From JAKASX01 sp035534495 (lineage in GTDB: Bacteria; Acidobacteriota; Terriglobia; Acidiferrales; UBA7541), in assembly GCA_035534495.1 (NCBI GenBank), contig DATLRW010000126.1, positions 1 to 29,083 of the forward strand: a DNA stretch of 29,083 nucleotides, given 5' to 3'. Below are positions 7,968 to 16,224 of the stretch, one piece after another. The position numbers were made by a program, and so were the translations under genes. The notes beneath the pieces are model-generated. The model ran no database searches. It was given only the letters and a program-made list of their open reading frames with translations, and was not told the origin of the DNA. Every line of letters begins with the position of its first letter. Positions within the stretch are counted from its first letter, which is position 1.

Positions 7968-8999
7968 ATGTCGCTGATGATGAAAGAAATCGCCGAGCAG
8001 CCGGAAGCGCTCCGGCGCACGTTCGAAGCCGAGCGCGGTCACGTGCGGGAGTTCCGGCGCCTGGCCGGGCGCCGTTTCCGCATGATCGTGCTTGTGGCGC
8101 GGGGCACCTCCGACAATGCGGCCCTTTTCGGCCGTTACTTGCTCGAATTGACTGCCGGCATTCCGGTTGTGCTCGCGGCGCCGTCCATTTACACGCTCTA
8201 CCACACGCATTTCGACCTCAAGCGCACTTTGATGATCGGCATCTCACAGTCGGGTGAATCGACCGATGTGAACCGGGTGCTCCACGCCGGCCACCGCCAA
8301 GGCGCCTATACCGTGGGGATCACGAACGAGGCGCGCTCGACCATGGCACGGACTGTCGACGACGTCTTCACGGTCCGAGCGGGAAAGGAACGCTCGGTCG
8401 CCGCGACAAAAACCTACACCGGCCAATTGCTGGCGCTCTATCTGATCGCGAACGGACTGGGATCGGCGATTCGTCTGGACGACGTGGCCCGGATTCCCGC
8501 CTGGGCCCAGCAGGCGCTCACGCTCGAAAATCCGGTCCGGGAGTTGGCCGCGCATTACCGCCCGATGCGGCATGCCATGGTGGTGGCGCGAGGGCTGAAT
8601 TACGCGAGCGCCTTCGAATTTTCTTTGAAGCTGATGGAAACCTGCTACGTCGCGGCCGAGCGGTTCAGTTCGGCCGATTTTCTCCACGGCCCGATCGCCA
8701 TGGTGGAGGGCGGCCTGCCGATCTTCCTGTTCCTGCCCCCGGGCCCCTGCCAACCGGGCCTTGCAGCCCTGGCCCGCAAGCTGCGCGGCATGCATGCCGA
8801 GACCGTTCTTTTCACCTCGAAAGAGGTGCGGCTCCCCATCTCCACCTTTGTTGTCCGTATCCCCGCCGTCATTCCGGAGTTGTACACGGCCATTCCGTAC
8901 ATCATTCCCGGACAGATTTTCGCCGCCCTGCTGGCCGAGGCCAAGGGCATCAACCCCGATAGACCTCGTTTCCTCCATAAGGTCACCCGCACGATTTGA
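7968..8999 (+). CDS. double SIS-domain protein, GlmS C-terminal/NagB-II-like sugar-phosphate isomerase or deaminase
   Basis: The 343 residues contain two SIS domains in the order found in the isomerase half of GlmS. The sugar-phosphate loops are visible: ARGTSDNA at about 44-51, ISQSGESTDV at 92-101 and SVAATKTYTGQ. The second domain has RGLNYASAFEFSLKLMET and the FLHGPIAMVE region near the active site. The glutaminase domain of GlmS is absent, so it cannot be a full glucosamine-6-phosphate synthase. Stand-alone proteins of this type include NagB-II glucosamine-6-phosphate deaminases and AgaS/FrlB-type enzymes; I favour an amino-sugar-phosphate deaminase/isomerase. AGGAG upstream of ATG 7968 is about 13 bases away; a later in-frame ATG is possible. 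It sits 84 bp after the PIG-L gene, perhaps in one transcript. Confidence 0.82.
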   Translation: MSLMMKEIAEQPEALRRTFEAERGHVREFRRLAGRRFRMIVLVARGTSDNAALFGRYLLELTAGIPVVLAAPSIYTLYHTHFDLKRTLMIGISQSGESTDVNRVLHAGHRQGAYTVGITNEARSTMARTVDDVFTVRAGKERSVAATKTYTGQLLALYLIANGLGSAIRLDDVARIPAWAQQALTLENPVRELAAHYRPMRHAMVVARGLNYASAFEFSLKLMETCYVAAERFSSADFLHGPIAMVEGGLPIFLFLPPGPCQPGLAALARKLRGMHAETVLFTSKEVRLPISTFVVRIPAVIPELYTAIPYIIPGQIFAALLAEAKGINPDRPRFLHKVTRTI

Positions 9000-9181
9000 C
9001 GTTGCCAGTGAAACGCGGCGGCAAAAAAACGAGATAAGTGCCCCTGCCTCAATGAAAAACCACGGCGCCCGTCACGGTTGCGCCCATACCGCCGCTTCTG
9101 CGGCCATTTCGCAGATCGCAGCATCTAACGAAGTGAGAGTCAGGTTGGAAACAGCTGGTGGACATGGAAAGGAGAAATGCC

Positions 9182-9787
9182 ATGGACGCCCGTACCCAAG
9201 ACGTCAAGTTCCGCAGGGCGAATAAAAAAAGAATCCCGATCATTGCCGGCCTGCTGGTGTTCGCCGCCGCTACGATGGCAAGCCAGGCGGCTCTGGCCAA
9301 GGCGCCTGTAATCCCGGACCCGGGAAGCCAGGCGGGTTACCAAGCGCGGCTCGGCGATCAGGTCTACAGCCGGCTGGTCACCATCCCCTGGTACAGCATC
9401 TTCGATAATCTGGAATACTCGATTCAAGGGCACACGGTGACGGTCAGTGGCCAGGTGGTTTTTCCTCTGTCGAAATCTTCGGTCGCGAACTCGCTCGAAG
9501 GGCTTCCCGGCGTGGCGCGCATCGTCAACCATGTTACGCAGCTGCCCGACAGCCCCTTCGACAACCAGATTCGCCGGGCGGAATACCGCACGCTCTTCCA
9601 TTTCAGTTCGCCGCTTTTCCGCTATTCGCTTGGCGCGAATCCGTCGGTCCACATCATTGTGGATAACAGCCGCGTGAAGCTGGTGGGCGTTGTGGGCAGC
9701 CGGATGGACCGGGAAATCGCGGGCATGCGCGCGCGTTCGGTGCCGAATGTCTTCTCGGTAACGAACGATCTGCAGGTTGAAAAATAA
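9182..9787 (+). CDS. exported BON-domain protein
   Basis: A 201-residue protein. I place the start at ATG 9182, seven to eight bases after AAAGGAG; GTG 9158 and ATG 9164 in the same frame lack such a site. A basic N-region (KFRRANKKR) and a hydrophobic stretch (about 19-36) ending in AALA make a signal peptide. The mature part has two BON-like units, roughly 55-125 and 130-200. Each shows the strand pattern ending in a Gly-containing turn: HTVTVSGQVV then VARIVNHV, and SRVKLVGVV then VFSVTNDLQV. BON domains are thought to bind membranes or phospholipids, and OsmY-type periplasmic proteins carry them. The first conserved Gly (VSGQV) is kept. The specific role is unknown; no partner gene is adjacent, and the next gene is convergent. 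Confidence 0.78.
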   Translation: MDARTQDVKFRRANKKRIPIIAGLLVFAAATMASQAALAKAPVIPDPGSQAGYQARLGDQVYSRLVTIPWYSIFDNLEYSIQGHTVTVSGQVVFPLSKSSVANSLEGLPGVARIVNHVTQLPDSPFDNQIRRAEYRTLFHFSSPLFRYSLGANPSVHIIVDNSRVKLVGVVGSRMDREIAGMRARSVPNVFSVTNDLQVEK

Positions 9788-9805
9788 CGCGCGGCCGGTT
9801 GGGAA

Positions 9806-9846
9806 CCCGCATCACGCGCGGACCCTCTAGCCGATCGTGATGCGGG
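9806..9846. terminator. strong inverted repeat between convergent genes, likely bidirectional terminator
   Basis: CCCGCATCACG (9806-9816) and its exact complement CGTGATGCGGG (9836-9846) can form an 11-bp stem with a 19-base loop. The left arm is 19 bases past the BON gene stop, and the T-rich CTTTGTTCC follows on the + strand. The right arm lies inside the last codons of the convergent NmrA gene (stop at 9827-9829), so one element could serve both transcripts. Confidence 0.65.
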
Positions 9847-10777
9847 CTTTGTTCCGCGCGAGCCACGGGTCGAAGCTTTGCAGCTCCGAGTTCAGGCCGC
9901 GCGAGAACCCGACGTCGCGAGCGCCGCAGTAGTACTCGTTGAAATCGCGCTTGAACTGAAACATGTTTCCCAGGTCGTCAGCGCCGGGAAAGCCGAACGA
10001 GCGGTACTCGTCGGGCGTGACGGCGTTATAGCCGACCGGCTGGCCGAGGGCGCGGCTGAACGAAGCAGCCATCTGCGCTCCGGTCAGCTGCTCGCCGGCA
10101 ATCCCCACGTGCTTGCCAATGAGCTCGCCGCCTCGCCGGAAAATTCCATAGGCGCACTTGCCGATGTCCTCGGCGGCCATGCCGGGCAGCTTCTTGTCGC
10201 CCATGGGAAGCGTGATGGTCAGCTTGCCGTCGGGGCCCTTCTTCGGGCCCATGCCGAAAAGGATGAAGTTATCCCAGTAGAACGAAGTGAGCAGGAACGT
10301 CGTCGGCACACCCGCATCGGTAAAGAAATGGTCGGCATCGCTCTTGCCGTCGAAATGCGGCACCTTGTATTTCCCCATCAGGGTGGGCATGCGATTGTCG
10401 TCGAGCGGCACCCATTTGCGGGTGTCCTCGAACGTGGACCAGATGACGTGGCGCAGGCCAGCTCGCCCGGCGGCGCGGGCCATGGCAGCCCCCTCGGCCG
10501 TTTCCTTCTCGGGCGAAGAATGCGCCCAGTAGAACGTGACGCAAAACGCGCCCCAAGCGCCGGCAAAGGCGCGATCGAGGCTTTCCGGTTCGTCGACATT
10601 GGCCGCGACAACCTCGGCGCCGGCCTTGGCCAGCTCTTTCGCCTTCTCCGAATTCACATCGCGAGTAAGCGCGCGGACGGCGAAGCCGCCGTCGGGATCG
10701 GCGAGAATGGCGCGCGCCATTCCGCCGCCCTGGGCTCCGGTCGCCCCAACCACCGCAATGATTTTCTGATCGGCCAT
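9827..10777 (-). CDS. NmrA-like NAD(P)-binding protein
   Basis: This 316-residue Rossmann-fold protein of the atypical SDR/NmrA group starts with IIAVVGATGAQGGGMARAIL, holding the dinucleotide motif GATGAQGGG at about 11-19. The following segment has VRALTRDVNSEKAKEL, where the Arg after the second strand often marks NADP(H) preference. Further on it has AAGRAGLRHVIWSTFED and a C-terminal substrate-domain region with TFLLTSFYWDNF. The family includes redox-sensing regulators such as NmrA and HSCARG as well as reductases; many lack the catalytic Tyr-x3-Lys. A GGGGGAAGG ribosome site precedes ATG 10777. It lies 117 bp downstream of thiC on the same strand and may be co-transcribed, but no thiamine role is implied. 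Confidence 0.85.
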   Translation of the reverse strand: MADQKIIAVVGATGAQGGGMARAILADPDGGFAVRALTRDVNSEKAKELAKAGAEVVAANVDEPESLDRAFAGAWGAFCVTFYWAHSSPEKETAEGAAMARAAGRAGLRHVIWSTFEDTRKWVPLDDNRMPTLMGKYKVPHFDGKSDADHFFTDAGVPTTFLLTSFYWDNFILFGMGPKKGPDGKLTITLPMGDKKLPGMAAEDIGKCAYGIFRRGGELIGKHVGIAGEQLTGAQMAASFSRALGQPVGYNAVTPDEYRSFGFPGADDLGNMFQFKRDFNEYYCGARDVGFSRGLNSELQSFDPWLARNKARITIG

Positions 10778-10894
10778 AACCTTCCCCCTTCCCAGGCACC
10801 GCGAAATGAAAACAGGCTTCCGCGAGAACCTTATTTCCCGCTGCCGGCAGTCTTCAATCCGGGGCCGCGAATTGTCGTGCCGAAAAGGAGCGCC

Positions 10895-12304
<1,410 letters not shown>

Positions 12305-12356
12305 GACGCTCCCCCAGTGCAGGTTTTTTGCCGAATGCCGACCGCGACTGTTTCCT

Positions 12357-12362
12357 ATTCTA
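12357..12362 (-). promoter_or_regulatory. putative thiC -10 (TAGAAT)
   Basis: Read on the minus strand, TAGAAT lies 52 bases before the thiC ATG and directly abuts the inverted repeat at 12363-12393, which would cover the -35 region. The implied leader is about 45 bases, too short for a TPP riboswitch. No canonical -35 is seen. Confidence 0.35.
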
Positions 12363-12393
12363 CTCCCGAACTGCCCGGCGTACGGGACGGGAG
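12363..12393. repeat. nested inverted repeat upstream of thiC
   Basis: The outer arms CTCCCG (12363-12368) and CGGGAG (12388-12393) enclose inner arms CCCG (12374-12377) and CGGG (12382-12385). It lies between the stop of the upstream membrane-protein gene and the thiC -10. There is no U-run after it on the minus strand, so a terminator is possible but an operator over the -35 region is equally so. Confidence 0.4.
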
Positions 12394-12472
12394 TGCCCAA
12401 CGGTCGGCTTGACCGCATTGCTAGCCTTCCAGGTGCCGATCCGTCGCCCCCAGCCGGAGGTACGGCGCGGGC

Positions 12473-13030
12473 CTAGCTGGACGACCTACCTGCCGCAACG
12501 GCCTCTTCTTCTATGAACCAGACCGCCTCGTAGGCATTTTTCAGGTTGAGCCACTGCACATGGATTAGGGCGATGAGAATCAGAGGAGCGAGGAGTGCCA
12601 GCGCCTCAGGGGTAAGGACGAGTTGGCCGCCCACCAGGACCGCAAGCCTGGAGTAAAATTCTTTCATCTTCAACCTCGCCGCTTCGTCTGGAACCTTCTC
12701 GACCGCCTCATTCCAAGCCTGCGCCCAGTCCCGGGTGGGGTGCCTGGCAACGAGTTTCCAGCTGAGGAAGGCGAGCGTGAAGCGGAACGGCGTGATGTTG
12801 TGCGCGTACCGAATGAATCCATTGATGAGCTGTCGCAACAGAACATAGGCTTCGTGGTCGAACGCTATTTTTCCGTCCGCGGCGAGGTCAAAGGCCTCAT
12901 CCCTAAGCGCGAACAGCTGCTGCCGAAACATGTCCACTCTCTGCGCTGGCCATAGGCACAAGAGTACCCAGGCGAGGAGCAGAAAGGAGGCAGACGATCC
13001 GAACACTACCTCGAGGTTCGCAGCTGTCAT
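12473..13030 (-). CDS. membrane protein of unknown function (185 aa), second gene of a two-gene module
   Basis: I do not recognise a named family. The protein has an N-terminal hydrophobic helix (about 12-28, SASFLLLAWVLLCLW) and a mainly helical soluble stretch from 30 to 135. That stretch is patterned as LFALRDEAFDLAADGKI, then LLRQLINGFIRYAHNI. A second membrane segment lies at about 140-158, followed by a short acidic tail. ATG 13030 is preceded by AAGGAGG nine bases away, inside the end of the upstream gene, and the gap to that gene is one base, so the two are surely co-translated. By my reading about 6 of 11 arginines use AGA/AGG, codons that are rare in neighbours such as the DUF255 gene; this suggests transfer. 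Confidence 0.7.
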   Translation of the reverse strand: MTAANLEVVFGSSASFLLLAWVLLCLWPAQRVDMFRQQLFALRDEAFDLAADGKIAFDHEAYVLLRQLINGFIRYAHNITPFRFTLAFLSWKLVARHPTRDWAQAWNEAVEKVPDEAARLKMKEFYSRLAVLVGGQLVLTPEALALLAPLILIALIHVQWLNLKNAYEAVWFIEEEAVAAGRSSS

Positions 13031-13031
13031 C

Positions 13032-13448
13032 TTATGCGTCCTCCTTCCTGGTCAGCCCCTCCGGTGTGAGGTTGCTGGAAGTGCGCTTTGGGTCAAGGCG
13101 TAGCTCTAGGTCGGTAATCCTCTTCGCCAGCCTCTTCCTGGTCTCCTGGTGCTGCTTTCTCTCCCTGACATACAGCCCAATCGAAAACCCTGACACCGAC
13201 AGGGCTAAGGTCGCCCTTACGGTCGCGCTAGCCAACATCTTGAGGGTAACACTCGCGAACGTCGCCTGGCCAGCAAATGCCCGGATCGCTACGGACGACT
13301 GGTAAACGCAGAAGGCGGCGAAAAGCCAGCCGAGCGCGAATCTGCCGTTTGCCCGCAGCAGGTCGAAGACTTGGCTCCAGAACCAAAACTTAAACGGCAC
13401 CGGCGAGGGGGCAGCGGTCCCGACGGCCTTTGCGTTATCTTCCGCCAC
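13032..13448 (-). CDS. membrane protein with C-terminal coiled coil, unknown function (138 aa)
   Basis: An unrecognised small protein with two predicted membrane segments, about 38-56 and 72-93. A highly charged, probably cytosolic helix follows from 94 (RERKQHQETRKRLAKRITD, then LELRLDPKRTSS) and looks like a short coiled coil ending in an ED-rich tail. It begins with GTG 13448 and has no Shine-Dalgarno; a -10-like TATCAT lies seven bases upstream. It is the first gene of the pair with the 185-residue protein, one base apart. About 8 of 12 arginines are AGA/AGG, unlike the flanking genes. Both proteins being membrane-anchored with cytosolic helical parts suggests that they form one complex. 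Confidence 0.68.
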   Translation of the reverse strand: MAEDNAKAVGTAAPSPVPFKFWFWSQVFDLLRANGRFALGWLFAAFCVYQSSVAIRAFAGQATFASVTLKMLASATVRATLALSVSGFSIGLYVRERKQHQETRKRLAKRITDLELRLDPKRTSSNLTPEGLTRKEDA

Positions 13449-13455
13449 GGGAGCG

Positions 13456-13485
13456 ATGATACGTCGGCGGGCGTATCTTCTTCAA
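13456..13485 (-). promoter_or_regulatory. putative promoter of the two-gene membrane module
   Basis: On the minus strand TTGAAG (13480-13485) is followed after 18 bases by TATCAT (13456-13461), then seven bases, then the GTG start. TATCAT matches the -10 consensus in five positions and TTGAAG the -35 in four. This implies a leaderless mRNA. Confidence 0.4.
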
Positions 13486-13509
13486 AGCAATATATGTCCG
13501 ATACGGAGC

Positions 13510-13524
13510 GGCCGGTTCCCGGCC
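13510..13524. repeat. short perfect hairpin in the gap after the DUF255 gene
   Basis: GGCCGG (13510-13515) and CCGGCC (13519-13524) flank a three-base loop. It lies 60 bases past the DUF255 gene stop on the minus strand. There is no T-run on either side, so a terminator role is only possible. Otherwise the 135-bp gap holds only the module promoter. Confidence 0.25.
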
Positions 13525-13583
13525 TGCCACACCACGGACCCATGTAGGCGACGAAAACGAACTTTATCGGGCGCGGCAGGCGA

Positions 13584-15698
13584 TCAGTTTGGCGCGGCAA
13601 TGTCGGCGCCGGCGCGCGCGATCAGCGCGGCCAGTTCGTCGGGCCTCGAAACCGGCGGCTGACACGCGTTCCGAACGCAGACCAGCGCCTGCGGCGTGCC
13701 GGCGGGCAAATGGCCCACGGTTTCGGCCAGGCCCGGCGGCAAAACGCCCGCCGCCAGCGCGCTGGGCGTGACGCGCAGGACGGCTTTCGCCAGCCGAAAG
13801 ACGCGGGCGGCGGCGCGTTCCAGTTCGTAGGCGGCCAAATCGCCTTCGGCGCCGGTGATGACCACATCGATGGGCCTTCGCTCGTGAACGATCAGGGCGA
13901 GGCCGTAGCTGGCCGCGAACATTCCGTAATTTCCAATGACGCCGCCAAACGCCTCGAGGGTGCGGCCGGCCGCCTCCCGGTAGGCGGGCTCGCCCGTGTA
14001 GTCGAAGAGGCGGTCGAACAGAATCGCGGCCGCCGAATTCGCGCCGGGGGTCGGCGAGTCCTGAAAAGGTTTGCGGCGGATATCGAAGGCCCCCAGGGGC
14101 GGCGCATCGCCCGAACGGTCGAAAAAACCGCCGTTCTGGCGGTCGTAGAAACGGGCCAGCAGGCGGCCGGCGACGCGCAGGGCGGCGTCGAAATAGCGGC
14201 GGTCGAGCGTGGCCTCGAAACCGTCGAGCAGCGCCAGGGCGGGATAGACGTGGTCGTCCAGCAGCCCCGGGCTCGGCGGCTCGCCGAGAAAGTGGGCAAA
14301 GCCGGTTTCCTCATCCCAGCCTTCCGCCCAGAGCCGGTCGAGCGTCTTCAAGGCGAACTGGCGGCAATCTGGACGATTCATGGCGCCGGCCGCATCGAGC
14401 CACGCGGAAACCATCATGGCGTTCCAGCCGACGTAGACCGTCTCATCGATTTTCGGCGTCGGCCGCGCCATGCGAACCCCGTACAGCTTCACGCGGGCGC
14501 GCTCGAGCGTTTCGAGGAACTCGGACTCGGAGAGGTTCAGGAGGCGGGCGCCGTCGGCCGGACCCAGGGCCACCGCGAGAACGTTTTTGGCCGGATTGTG
14601 ATGCATGTCGCCGGTTTCCGAGACGCCGTAGTAGGTCTCGGCAACGCGCGCTTCCTCGGGCGAAAGGGCGCGACGGATTTCCGCCTGCGTCCAGGTGAAA
14701 TAGTCGCCGTCGTCCTCGAGCGAAATATCGGCATCCTGGCTGGCGAAGAAGCCTCCCCGATCGGGATCGGAAAGGACGCTGCCGGTCCAGACGAGGATGC
14801 CTTCGGCCGTGCGGCGAAACAGGGGGTCGCCGGTCATTTGAAACGCGTGAACATAATTGCGCAGCAGCTCGGAATTGTCGTAAGACATTTTCTCAAAGTG
14901 CGGCACGTGCCAGATGCGGTCGACCGAGTACCGATGGAAGCCGCCGCCGATCTGATCGTAGACCCCGCCGAGGGCCATCTTCTCGAGGGTGGTTTGGGCG
15001 ATGGTCAGCAACTCGGGCCGTCCGGTGTACTGGTAGCGTTCGAGCAGCAGATCGATCGCCGTGGCGTGGGGAAATTTCGGCGACTGGCCAAAGCCGCCAT
15101 GGACGGAATCGAACAGTTCCGCGCACTGGGCGGTGATGGCGTCGACCAGCGAGAGGTCGATGCTCCCGCGGCCCTCGCCCGCCGCTTCCGCTTTCGCAAC
15201 CGCTTCGGTCAGCGCGCCGGCGGTCGATTCGACTTCCGAACGGCGATCCTGCCAGGCCCGCGAGACGGCGGCTAGCAAACTCTTGAAACCGGGCCGGTCC
15301 ATAACGTCTTCGGGCGGGAAATAGGTGCCGCCGAAGAACGGGCGGCCGTCGGGCGTCAGGAAGGCCGTGAGCGGCCAGCCCCCCTGGCCGGACAAGGCGG
15401 CAATGGCCGGCTGATAACGCGCGTCGATATCGGGCCGCTCATCGCGGTCGACCTTGACGGGAACGAAAAGGCGGTTGATCAGCGCGGCGATTTCGGGATT
15501 GTCGTAGCTTTCCCGGTCGATGACATGGCACCAATGGCACCAGACCGCGCCGATATCCAGAAGGACCGGCTTGTCCTCGACGCGGGCCCGGGTAAAGGCC
15601 TCCTCGCCCCACTCGTGCCAGTCAACCGGCTGGTGGGCGGCGGAACGGAGGTAGGGGCTGCGCGAATTTACCAGACGGTTCCCGTTCGATTCGGTCAA
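13584..15698 (-). CDS. thioredoxin-fold DUF255 protein (YyaL/SSP411 type)
   Basis: The most likely start is TTG 15698 (MTESNGNRLV), five bases after AAAGGAAG. Frame extension beyond it is Arg-rich and has no ribosome site. The 704-residue product opens with the family hallmark NRLVNSRSPYL, then HQPVDWHEWGEEAF. A thioredoxin-like domain follows with CHWC at 54-57 (VWCHWCHVIDRESY) and VKVDRDERPDID, then GGWPLTAFLTPDGRPFFGG. From about residue 190 it continues as an (alpha/alpha)6-barrel with FDSVHGGFGQSPKFPH and GGVYDQIGGGFHRYSVD. Function of the family is not settled; human SSP411/SPATA20 is a homologue. It is the last gene of an apparent operon with nadA and DUF2203. Confidence 0.9.
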   Translation of the reverse strand: MTESNGNRLVNSRSPYLRSAAHQPVDWHEWGEEAFTRARVEDKPVLLDIGAVWCHWCHVIDRESYDNPEIAALINRLFVPVKVDRDERPDIDARYQPAIAALSGQGGWPLTAFLTPDGRPFFGGTYFPPEDVMDRPGFKSLLAAVSRAWQDRRSEVESTAGALTEAVAKAEAAGEGRGSIDLSLVDAITAQCAELFDSVHGGFGQSPKFPHATAIDLLLERYQYTGRPELLTIAQTTLEKMALGGVYDQIGGGFHRYSVDRIWHVPHFEKMSYDNSELLRNYVHAFQMTGDPLFRRTAEGILVWTGSVLSDPDRGGFFASQDADISLEDDGDYFTWTQAEIRRALSPEEARVAETYYGVSETGDMHHNPAKNVLAVALGPADGARLLNLSESEFLETLERARVKLYGVRMARPTPKIDETVYVGWNAMMVSAWLDAAGAMNRPDCRQFALKTLDRLWAEGWDEETGFAHFLGEPPSPGLLDDHVYPALALLDGFEATLDRRYFDAALRVAGRLLARFYDRQNGGFFDRSGDAPPLGAFDIRRKPFQDSPTPGANSAAAILFDRLFDYTGEPAYREAAGRTLEAFGGVIGNYGMFAASYGLALIVHERRPIDVVITGAEGDLAAYELERAAARVFRLAKAVLRVTPSALAAGVLPPGLAETVGHLPAGTPQALVCVRNACQPPVSRPDELAALIARAGADIAAPN

Positions 15699-15757
15699 CG
15701 ATACTTCCTTTCGGCGATCGGCGGCGAGACAGACAAGCGGCGGCCGCCCGCGGCGCG

Positions 15758-16219
15758 CTACTGGACGGGCGGAGTGGCGCCGGCATCGGAGGGGGAAATC
15801 GGTTTGCGGCCGGCAAAGCCTTCGCTTTGGCGATGCCAGAAACGGATACGGTCCTCGCCCAAGCGCCAGCACCAGAATACGTCTTCACCGTTCAACTGGC
15901 CCGGAAAATCGATCAGGCCGAGATCGATATCCTTCACCTGGCAGCCCGAGGCCTCGATCTGCTCGACCGTCGTGCGCATCAACTCCGAAGCGCCGTCGAA
16001 ACCCTTTCGCAGCGTCTGCGCCTTATCCCGGCGCAAGGCGAGTCCCCCGGAAAATTGAATGCGCTGGGCCAGCGCCGTCAGGCTCCGCTCGAAATCCAGG
16101 GCGCGGCCGCGATGCTCGATGGCCTCGGTGAGAAGGGGCTCGATCCGCTGGCGGGCGCGCTCGGCCTCGGCTAGCGTGAAAAGTTTCGGGTTCTGGTTTT
16201 CCGGCTGTCTTTCTTCCAT
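15758..16219 (-). CDS. DUF2203 family protein
   Basis: A 153-residue protein of the DUF2203 family, which has no established function. The N-terminus NPKLFTLAEAERARQRIEPLL is the usual opening, quoted here across residues 9-29, followed by helices that may form a coiled coil (30-100). The most conserved part is the C-terminal VKDIDLGLIDFPGQ and EDVFWCWRLGEDRIRFWH with EGFAGRKPI. The start ATG 16219 is five bases after the nadA stop, so the two are co-transcribed and probably translationally coupled. The DUF255 gene starts 59 bases further on. The protein has no signal peptide or membrane segment and should be cytoplasmic. Confidence 0.85.
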   Translation of the reverse strand: MEERQPENQNPKLFTLAEAERARQRIEPLLTEAIEHRGRALDFERSLTALAQRIQFSGGLALRRDKAQTLRKGFDGASELMRTTVEQIEASGCQVKDIDLGLIDFPGQLNGEDVFWCWRLGEDRIRFWHRQSEGFAGRKPISPSDAGATPPVQ

Positions 16220-16224
16220 GTGCG

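Noticed and set aside
7968..8999. GlmS (glucosamine-6-phosphate synthase) for the SIS-domain gene
   Set aside because: The N-terminal glutamine amidotransferase domain with its catalytic Cys is absent; only the isomerase half is present.
9158..9181. Upstream GTG/ATG starts for the BON-domain gene
   Set aside because: In frame, but the AAAGGAG site lies between them and ATG 9182 at proper distance, which favours the later start.
12305..12472. TPP riboswitch before thiC
   Set aside because: The conserved cores of the THI-box were looked for on the minus strand and not found, and the leader after the likely -10 is too short.
13710..15275. 521-codon + strand frame opposite the DUF255 gene
   Set aside because: Antisense shadow of a gene with a clear CHWC thioredoxin motif and family hallmarks.
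15699..15872. 58-residue N-terminal extension of the DUF255 protein
   Set aside because: It is Arg/Pro-rich, overlaps the end of the DUF2203 gene and lacks a ribosome site; TTG 15698 follows AAAGGAAG and fits the family's usual N-terminus.
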